Assembly (NCBI GenBank): GCA_024349245.1
Contig: JALDNG010000020.1
Coordinates: 376,501-440,500 of the forward strand
Source: Neodontobutis hainanensis
Taxonomy: Eukaryota > Chordata > Actinopteri > Gobiiformes > Odontobutidae
DNA: 64,000 nucleotides
Reading direction: 5' to 3'
The notes under the pieces are model-generated. The model searched no databases. It saw nothing but the letters and a program-made list of their open reading frames with translations, and was not told where the DNA came from. This document shows positions 56,201-64,000 of the stretch, piece by piece; position 1 is the first letter of the stretch, and each line of letters begins with the position of its first letter. The translations under genes and the position numbers were made by a program.

Positions 56201-59200
56201 GCAGCTCATACACAGATAAGGTAAAAAAGCATCCAATAGTCCTCATGTGTGCAATCAATAAAAGTAAAAAGTGTATTAAAAAACAAAAAAAGTAGACTTA
56301 ACATAGTATTTAAAGTATACAGTTGTATGCTCTGTGGGTTGGATTTTTAGATAAAGGAAAGAAGCCACATAAAAATAAAAATAAAACACTACAGTTAAAC
56401 AAAAATGTGCCTTTATTTCTGTTAAACAATACTTTACAATATTTAAATGATCTACAAGGTTATTGCAGGAGGAGAGGCTGTTTCCTTCCTTTCCTTTGAC
56501 CTTTCCATCTTCCATTTTAATCTTATTATCACCACCTCTACGTAATTCCAGGCCCGTACACCTTCGACTCCCCCAGTGCCGTGGCAGCAGCGATGGCAGG
56601 TTCTCTCGCAGGAGTCATGGACATCCTGTCACCTGAGTCAGTAAAGAAAGGTCAGAGAAAAGAGTTATGAGTAGGTTTGTACATGTTTATTACATTAAAA
56701 ATGGCAAATACACTTTGTATTTACAGCCGCGACTTTTGGGCGATCCTTCCAAGTGTCTGAGGGCAGTCGTATGAATGTGTTTGTCTTACTGGACACGTCA
56801 GGAAGCATCACTAAAGAGGACTTTGTACTTTCCAGAAACGCCGCCATCGCTTTGATCAGAAAGGTTTGTTAAGTTAATTGTATTTCTGCCCAATTGTGTT
56901 CACCTCTTGTTTGTTTAATGGTTTCTGGTGCTTGGTCTTTGCACTGCTGGCTTCTAAAAGTAGGTTCTTTATCCTCTGGTCTACGCCTACACTGTCCAGT
57001 TTCATTTGCCTGGTTCGTTATCTTCCCTCAAGTTCTTTTTTCTTTGGCTTTTCATTTGAATAAAAAACAGTAGGAGAAACACAGGAAGTGGAACCCCCTC
57101 AAGTAAATCTGATGACAACATCTTAAGGGTGCATCTGAAATTTTTGACAGACAAATTCAAACTCAAACAGGGATTACTCTATTTTTTACTCTTGGATTTT
57201 GACTGTTTAAAGCTTATTGTAACAAAAGACATTATCAAAGCTTTATGATTAAGGATTTTAATAGATGAGCATGATCCGCCTACAGCAGAACTTTGGCCAA
57301 TCACAGCTCTCTCCAGGTAAAAAGGAGCGCTCCCATTGGGCGACACTGATGTCAAAAAATAACGAAGGAAATTGTTTTTTCTGTTGTTGCAAAATGTCAA
57401 AATTGTCTTATTTTATAGCAAAACAGCTCAAAAAATGCTAATTAATTGCAGATAAATATTGGTAATTCTTTGATACAGTGTTTAACAAGCGGAGATAAGA
57501 ACTAAAACTTCAAGGTAAGCCTTAAACTTCGGTTTAATGTAGTGTAGTAGTATTCTGAACATTTCCTAAATAAAAGAAGCAGGAAAGGTTATTATGCTGC
57601 TGTTGAGGGAGAGTAGTGAGAATGAAGAAGGGAAGGCAAAAGCAAAATAATCCTTTACAGTCTGTGAGCATCTACAGTGGCCCTGCAGGGACATGGTGTT
57701 GTCTATGAACAAGCCCATTGGAAATATGTCAAATGTGTAACTTTCTAAATTGAGAAAAATAAAAAGCCTACATGCAACATTGTGTTTTAAATAAAAAACA
57801 TGAACATGCTTCTCCTTCAGCAGTTGCCGGAGCCGGTAGTAATGGACCTAATGGCTCCTTCTTTCTTCTTTGAGGTCATTATTCATTGTTTATTGCAGCT
57901 GCATCTCCTTAAAAACTCGTCTTTCTGTCGCAGCTGGCCAGTTACGAAGTGGAGATACGGTTCCACGTTTTGTCGTTCGCCACCGAGGTCATAGACATCA
58001 TGGACATCCTGAACGAACACGCCAGCAGCAAAGAGGACTACGTTATACACAATCTTCAGAACTTTGACCCAAAGCGTACATTTTTCACTCATTCATCAAT
58101 TATGTCATCTTGAGAGGATCACTACTATAATCTTTCTGCTGTGAATGATGTGTTTAACTGCAGGTCATGGGGATAAAACAGGCACCAACCTTTATGCTGC
58201 GCTGAACCGCGTCAGTGAACTACTCGGTATTTTAAAGATACGGTTACCCCATTTCAACGAGACCCAAAATGTCATTGTCATACAAACGGACGGTAAAGAC
58301 AGAAGCTTTATTTATGCTGTATTTTTTTTTTGACAACTGATTCAAGTGCAGTTAATCATTCAGTTTACTTTCAGGTCACTCCAACATCGGCAACAAGTCT
58401 TCGTTAGCTCTGAACATGATCAGAAGCGTTCTTGGTTACGACGTCACAGCGACTGACCACACGCACGAGAGACTTCTAGGTATCGGCATCATCAAAAGCC
58501 TTTTTATACCTTTATTCAAAATGACAAAAATATTATATGAAAATATAAGCAAACGTAAGCTCACAACACCTTTAAATTAAGCCACAACGGAAATGCTCCT
58601 GAACACAAGGGGGCAGTGTGTCTGCTACAGGAACGAGGGTTAAAGGACAAACAATGATTGAAATTATAACTTTGTAAATTTTTTTAATAAACACACTAGA
58701 TGGTGCTGTTAGCCCAAATGCTAATAAGGCATGTTACCATTGCATTTGACCTCCTCAGTGCTTCACATTTGACCTCGTCATTTTATTTAGTTGGAAAATA
58801 TTGTTTCGGTTGTTTGTTTTTTTACCCCTCTCTGTTTTTTCTTTCTGTTTAAGATCGTCTATGGTCCACTTGAGTTTCACACTTGAATCAAACCAAACCA
58901 GAGTTTACTTGAAAGCCTGTCGAGACCTCTGTTTTGAAGGGGCCTTGGAGCGTGTGTTTGGTGTTTTGTCTGGAGCATTCACATTTATCAAATTGAACAA
59001 AGCTTTTTTTACTTGCTACTTGGATAGTCTCCAGTCTGTAGACGAGGGATCTGCGCCCTCTACTGGCTTAAAGTTATGCAGTGCCTTTTTAACTAATAAT
59101 GTGTAGTCATTCAGAATTTTCCATGAAATGAGCTAAAGCTTTTGTAAAAACAAGGTCTATATCAGTAAATATTTGTGGCACTCCTCTTCTTCTTCAGGGT

Positions 59201-62200
59201 AATGTAAAGCTGTAGGTCCTAATAATAAAAAGTAAAAGTGCACATTAGAGAGCATTCATTTAGCAGGACCAGTCTGAGGCAGGTTTAGCGAATTTGCTCT
59301 GTAACTAATATTTTTATGAGGAATAGGAAGCAGGATTAGGTATAAAATAGGGTCTAAATCATGAAAACGTGTGTGACATTTTTTATACATGTGTTGTTCT
59401 TTTCAGAAGTCTATGTGTTTGGAATCGGACTCAAAGTGAAAAAAAATGAGCTAAACTCGTTGGCCTCAAAAAAACGTGATGAGAATCACCTTTTCATTTT
59501 AGAAAACTACAACCAACTTGGAGAAGTGTTCAACAACATTATCAGTGAGTAAAGCTCTTTGTGGGGTTCGTGCAAGGCTTTTACTCTTCATATGTCTTTA
59601 AGTCATTTAAACAATATTAGAGCATATAGCTTACATTCTTTCCCACTTTTGTGCTGCTTTACTGTCGTTTTATCCACAAACCTTGATGTATATGACCCTC
59701 TGTTGAAGGTGACAAGACCGTGACAGTTTGTGGAGTGGCCCAGGAACATGTAGAAGACACCTCTCAATTTTACACCCATCCCTGGCATGTCAACTTTGTC
59801 GGGGTAAGATTTATTTTGGTCTTTAGTCTTTGTATTTTTGATTTGTTTTGTCTGTATCTCATTTTATTTTTTCACTTCTTTGTAGAATGGAACAAAACCC
59901 AAATGCTCTGGGTCCATCGTGAGCCAGAACTGGGTGCTGATGGCTGCTCACTGTTTTGGCAGAACGGGCTCAGAGACGGTGCCTCAGATAGTGGAAATTA
60001 AACACGGTCAGTACGATAATAAATAATAAAGAGGCTGTGTCTGAAACCACATCCTATTTCCTAACACCTCAATAACTACATTTGTTCTGTTGCCGTTGGT
60101 CATGTGACACTGGCATATGTGTAAATCCTGCCGAAAGCAGACGTCTGTATTAAATTGTCAAGCTTTAAGTGATATTTACATGTTAATACATAAATAATAT
60201 GTATGTGTATGTGTCACATTACTGAATAAACTGACTGTAATATGGCATCTTTTGGTAATGTTAGTAAAGTGTATTTTTTATTTTAAAGATGCATTATGAG
60301 AAATTTTGACTGCACTCCTTTAGAGTATGTAGTGCTCCAAAATGTCATAATAACTATAACCCAGGTAGAAGTTTAGGACACCTCTCTGGTTTTTTGTCCA
60401 ATCATTTTTTTGTAGAGTCTGTCCCTTTAAAGCCCCTCCCCAGAGCTTTAAAATGCTCAGAAAATGTGCAACTGAACTGAGATATTTCGTGAAATTACAA
60501 TGTTTAGGAGAGAAGTGCTCCAGCAGGCTGCAGTTCGGAGAGGCCTGTGGTCGGAGCTGCTTCTCAGGGTCTTTCTGTGAGGAGTCTGACATGTGTTACC
60601 AGGGGTTCTCTCCGGGTACTCCGGGTTTGTCCCTCTGTCACTGTCACTGTCTGTCTCTAAATGTTAGCCCTGCGACTAACTGTCCAGGGTGTACCCCGCC
60701 TCAGGCCCAAAGCTGCTGGGATAGGCTCCAGTCACCCGTGACCCCTAACGGGACAAAGCGGTAGATAATGAATGTATGAATGAATATACTATTACACTAA
60801 AGTGGGTTGGAGAGGTTAGTGAGGGATTTTCTTTTTTGTTTGTTTTTGTTGAGTCTTTTTTTTTTCCAGGAGAGGGCACGGTGATGTCCGACAGAGTGAT
60901 CATGCATCCCAAATTTGATGTGGATGCACTTAAGCAGAGAAATGTGAAAGAGTTTTATGACTACGACTTGGCACTAGTGCATTTGAACCGGCCGATCCAT
61001 CTGTCGTGGAGAGCCAGGTAAAGTGGGATTGTTTTATTTTTTACATATTCAGTGACACAGAAAACATACAGCACATAAAATAAACACATATAAGCCCAAC
61101 ATATTTCAACTCTTATCATCTTAGAAGAGCTGTGTGTATACACTCTATTTTTATATCTACAACAGGCCTATCTGTTTACCGTGTACTGTCCCGGCCAATC
61201 GAGCGATGAAGAGCGTCAACTCCACGTGTCTGCAGCACAGTAAGTCTTTCACAACAGTTTTACACACATTCTGCTCTTTATTTCACTTAATTTACTTCAT
61301 ATATGACCTGTAAACTAACAAACTGATCAGTGTTTTCTGTGTAACTTACAATACCAACTCTCCATCGAGTACATGATCCTAAACAAACTGAGATCCAGTC
61401 TGTAGTAAGAGAGCCACAGGGGTGGAAATAACCAGTCTGTTTCATTATTTACAATATGTTTGTTTGTTTGTTTGCAGTGAAGGAGTTGATTCCTCACACG
61501 CAGACAACTGTCTCTTTCATTCATAAATCCTCAGAGCGAAAAGAAACTCATATTCACACCGGCCGTGAGGTGAGTGTTTGAGATGAAACACAGGTCAACT
61601 GGCCACATTTACAGCACTGCATGGTTTAATCACCGTCTGTGACTGTGTGGACTATGGAAGCTACTTTTACAAACTACTGATCTGTATTTCCTGTGGGAAA
61701 TCCTGTGTGTAATTTCCTGGAATAAGCAAAATTCTAGACAGGTTAACCATAATCTAAATCAGTGGTGTCAAACTCAAAGTAGTGAGGGGCCTTGATAGTT
61801 AATAAGAATCCTTTTAGGGGCCAGAGGCTGTGACACTTTTTATTAATATTTAGTTTTTGAATGTAAGGTTTTATCTTCATTTTAGTTTTTCTCACATCAC
61901 AATGTTTTTCTAATGAATTTTATGCCTCATTTTCACTAATCTTTTTGTAAATTATGACACTATTAACTCATTTTAAACCCCATTTTAGTCCCTTTTAAAC
62001 GGTTGCCCCTGTTAAGTATCACTTTGTGGTGGCATTATTCCCTATTACATGTCTCTGATTAATTCTGCAAAATCTTAAAAATATCATCTACTAAATGCAT
62101 AGGAGGGCAAAAATAAATGATTGCTTGTGTTTGACATGTGCGATCTAAATACTACGGACGAATAGTCTCTTACACAGTGTTCTCCTGTCTTCATTTACAG

Positions 62201-62869
62201 AGGGCTGCTTGTGTGGACAAAGCCAAACAAACTCTGAAAAGTCAAACGGATGTGACGCTGGATGAATATGTCCCAAACAGGTTTTTTTGTTCTGGAGGAT
62301 CTTCATCAAAACAAGATGCTATCTCCTGCAAAGGTCTTTAAAAAAAAAAAAAAAGTTAAAAAGTTAAAACAAAAGGACCACAGTGGGATTTGGATGAGCT
62401 TTGAATGTCATGTTTATTTTTTATTCTTTTTAGGAGATTCTGGGGGATCTCTGTTTCTGCAAAAAAGAAAACGCTTTTTCCAGGTTTGTGAAATTGACAA
62501 AAACAGCATCTCAAGAAACATAAAGGTTGAGCTATTGCGCTGCTTCTGCCACAAACTGAACTCAACATAAAGGGTTTAGTTCTTTTGTTTTAGCTGTGCT
62601 ATTGACGCAGACTTACATGAAAAGAACGTAAAGCCCTATTAAAGGAGCCTTTGTAGAAAACAGAAACTACACAGCAGTGGGGGCTTTTTGTCTTTCTGTT
62701 GCAGGTGGGAGTGGTGAGCTGGGGCACCACTGATGTGTGCTCCGGTGGCTACGCGGAGGACAGGCCTCCGCCCGATGCTCGAGACTTTCACATCGATCTG
62801 TTTAAGCTAATGTCGTGGCTTAAAGAACATTTGGGACGCGACCTCCAGTTCCTGCCTGACGTTCAGTAG
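53239..62869 (+). CDS. cfb: Complement factor B / C2-like serine protease, complete
   Basis: Nineteen exons join in phase to 751 residues (human factor B 764, C2 752): 53239-53287, 53433-53497, 54006-54153, 55043-55228, 55321-55500, 56552-56650, 56727-56863, 57934-58075, 58164-58292, 58375-58479, 59407-59544, 59709-59803, 59886-60006, 60870-61017, 61166-61239, 61478-61569, 62201-62333, 62434-62483 and 62705-62869. The order is signal peptide, three CCP/Sushi modules (to about 209), linker, von Willebrand A domain with MIDAS D265-S267-S269 and QTDGH, then a trypsin-like protease with His513 (MAAHC), Asp564 (YDYDLAL) and Ser683 (KGDSGG). The protein joins C3b and, once cut by factor D, forms the C3 convertase. 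The expected cut is FGR-S (Arg248-Ser249). An orthology choice between Bf and C2 is not possible by eye. Confidence 0.93.
54640..55005. repeat. MITE-like element in a cfb intron
   Basis: It starts with TTAAAGGGGCTGTATGTAAA. It contains the gagcactgctggaggagaag word shared with 17650-17690 and the TGTCCCTGCAGGGC core shared with three other loci. An 80-residue ORF across it is not a gene. Confidence 0.5.
55725..55800. repeat. Short fish repeat (TTTATTGATCCC type)
   Basis: ataagactttattgatccca followed by aaattgggaaatttgc matches a phrase common in fish genomes. Partial copies are at about 54757 (ctttattgatcccagcgg) and 56180 (actttgttgatcctactg), all within cfb introns. Confidence 0.5.
57235..57365. 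repeat. Dispersed repeat copy, partner of 9235-9475
   Basis: ggattttaatagatgagcat and gagcgctcccattgggcgac correspond to the copy near 9.3 kb. It lies in the vWA-domain intron of cfb. Confidence 0.45.
57655..57712 (-). repeat. TGTCCCTGCAGGGC-family copy, inverted
   Basis: gtgagcatctacagtggccc followed by tgcagggacatggtgttgtc is the reverse complement of the copies at 7755, 30236 and 54935. Confidence 0.55.
60660..60780 (-). repeat. Dispersed retroelement tail, inverted copy
   Basis: tgtccagggtgtaccccgcc, ctgctgggataggctccagt and aaagcggtagataatgaatg give the inverse of 30065-30160. Short (TGAA)-like repeats at the outer end fit a LINE 3' end. Confidence 0.6.
61760..61830. mobile_element. 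hAT-like element end in a cfb intron
   Basis: cagtggtgtcaaactcaaag followed by aggggcc-ttgatag text resembles the end of a hAT element. A similar end (cagtggtgtcaaattcaact) is at about 44494-44513. Confidence 0.4.
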
Positions 62870-62937
62870 GAACATGGTCGGAGCACTGACTGTGATGAAT
62901 TTGAAGATTTTAAACTTTTTATTAAATCAATTAAAAA

Positions 62938-62943
62938 AATAAA
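62938..62943 (+). terminator. Candidate polyadenylation signal of cfb
   Basis: AATAAA about 70 bases past the stop codon, on the coding strand. Confidence 0.55.
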
Positions 62944-63324
62944 ACTTTACAGTCACAGACAAATGTTGTTCAAATCTGTTTAAATAAATCTCTTGAATTA
63001 TTCAGATGGTCTAGTTTAGTGTTCTGTAAAAGAGGGTCTGTGAAATACTGTACTACAGTAGATAATTGTCAGTACGGCCCTAGTTTGGAGAAGCACACAG
63101 GAGCAACAACACCAACACCGACTTTGTGATTGTGTATAGTATGAGTTCTGTATGTCTACTAATGCAAAAAAAAAACATTATGAGAGAAGAGATGCTGGCT
63201 TTAGGAAAGTCTTGTTCTTGTTTGGACCATGTCAGAGTCCAATCAACTGATCACTGTAGGATATTAAAGGGAAAGGAAAAATATATGCAGTCCTTTATCA
63301 TCAATAAAATATTAGTAAATGCTT

Positions 63325-63400
63325 GGCGGACCAGATTAAACAGCCCAAAGGGCCGCATGTGGCCCCCGGGCCTTAGTTTGCCCACCCCTGCAGGAGAAAG
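63325..63400. mobile_element. hAT-like element fragment between cfb and pnkp
   Basis: agggccgcatgtggcccccg followed by ggccttagtttgcccacccc and tgcagg is, inverted, the classic hAT end CAGGGGTGGGCAAACT plus the GGCCCGGGGGCC stem. The other end is not seen. Confidence 0.6.
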
Positions 63401-63446
63401 TTAAAGTCCAAAGAATAACTTCAACAGGCACAGGAGTTTCCAAAGC

Positions 63447-63452
63447 TTTATT
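63447..63452 (-). terminator. Candidate polyadenylation signal of pnkp
   Basis: AATAAA on the gene strand about 250 bases after the pnkp stop. cfb and pnkp therefore converge with their 3' ends about 0.5 kb apart. Confidence 0.45.
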
Positions 63453-63699
63453 GTCAAACTCTCGGGTTATTTAAAACAATTAAGTAACAGAAAATTAATC
63501 TATAGTTGTCTTCACCTACTTTAATGTAAAATTATAAATGTATTCTCAGGTCTTTGCTCACAGTGTGTTCATTAAGTGTGTTCATTCTCTCTTTGACTGT
63601 GGCTCTGCTTCCATCTCCTGCCTTAGATCTTCTGTCCTAAGTGTCTGCACTGGCTGTATGTTTTTCTCTCTATTGAAACTGACAGCACCAGTCGTCCAC

Positions 63700-63977
63700 T
63701 CATCCTTCAGAGAACAGCTGGAACAGAGCTTCTGATTGACTGTCTTTGAAGTTAGGCACAAAGTGGATCTGCAGTATCTCAGAAAACCCTTCAGAGAGAG
63801 AAGGTGCCACAAAGTGTTTCCTGTCAAAATAAAAGGTCCAGGTTTGAGAAAATCTAATTTATATATATATATATTTAAATACATTTTTATACTATTATTT
63901 GAGACTTACTTGTAGCTGTGGAAAACCATGTCATTGACCTTGAGGTGTTTTGTCTCTGATGGAGCCATCTCACGAAA
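63700..63977 (-). CDS. pnkp: Bifunctional polynucleotide phosphatase/kinase, last two exons (partial)
   Basis: Exons 63910-63977 and 63700-63820 join in phase (AA|G) to encode the C-terminal about 62 residues. FREMAPSETKHLKVNDMVFH, then YKKHFVAPSLSEGFSEIL and the terminus FQLFSEG correspond to the end of the PNKP kinase domain, including the EAPTLAEGFSAI-like segment and the C-terminal QFSEG seen in mammals. PNKP repairs DNA ends by removing 3' phosphates and adding 5' phosphates. The FHA, phosphatase and most of the kinase region lie beyond the window edge. The terminus is intact and ends in TGA. Confidence 0.9.
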
Positions 63978-64000
63978 CTGGAAAAACATGATCAGAAATG

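Noticed and set aside
1..64000. CRISPR array, operon or bacterial features
   Set aside because: The regular repeats are eukaryotic tandem satellites without unique spacers, and all genes have spliceosomal introns.

Overview
This window is vertebrate nuclear DNA, most likely from a ray-finned (teleost) fish. Genes are split into many short GT-AG exons. There are fish-type dispersed repeats (Tc1 remnant, tRNA-derived SINE, LINE tails, hAT-like and TTAA-flanked MITEs), and the immune content is typical of teleosts (C1q-domain genes without collagen, a TRIM25/16-like gene, complement factor B). No species can be named. All exon structures below were assembled by hand from splice signals, reading phase and protein similarity recalled from known families; no database search was run. 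| Layout. 142-420 (+): last exon of a proprotein convertase 7-like gene (pcsk7). 4409-5968 (-), with a probable noncoding first exon near 12.8 kb: a transgelin gene (tagln). The two are tail to tail, as PCSK7 and TAGLN are in mammals. 15086-17594, 22630-25482 and 27704-29250 (all -): three secreted C1q-domain genes in a row. 30465-38675 (-): a TRIM E3 ligase (RING, B-box, coiled coil, PRY-SPRY) with a chain of tiny linker exons. 39.2-42.9 kb (+): the Nudix hydrolase nudt8, head to head with the TRIM gene. 43.3-44.0 kb: a dead Tc1 transposon with a SINE inside it. 44222-52058 (-): mfrp, complete in 13 exons. 53239-62869 (+): complement factor B/C2-like (cfb), complete in 19 exons and head to head with mfrp. 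63700-63977 (-): the last two exons of pnkp. | How the genes relate. The window joins a block recalled from human 11q23 (PCSK7, TAGLN, MFRP) to a run of probable innate-immune genes (three C1q-like proteins, one TRIM ligase, one alternative-pathway convertase protease). Whether they are co-regulated cannot be seen from sequence. | Repeats. Two intronic tandem arrays stand out: a roughly 1.1 kb array of 7-bp YGYRYAT words inside the second C1q gene, and a roughly 1.5 kb array of 27/28-bp units in the TRIM intron that divides the SPRY domain. A pure pyrimidine TTC/CTTTTT tract of about 270 bp lies near 14.3 kb. Large stretches (0.6-4 kb, 17.8-22.5 kb, 25.6-27.6 kb, 29.4-30.4 kb) contain no gene that can be supported, only repeats and a few weak exon-like pieces.
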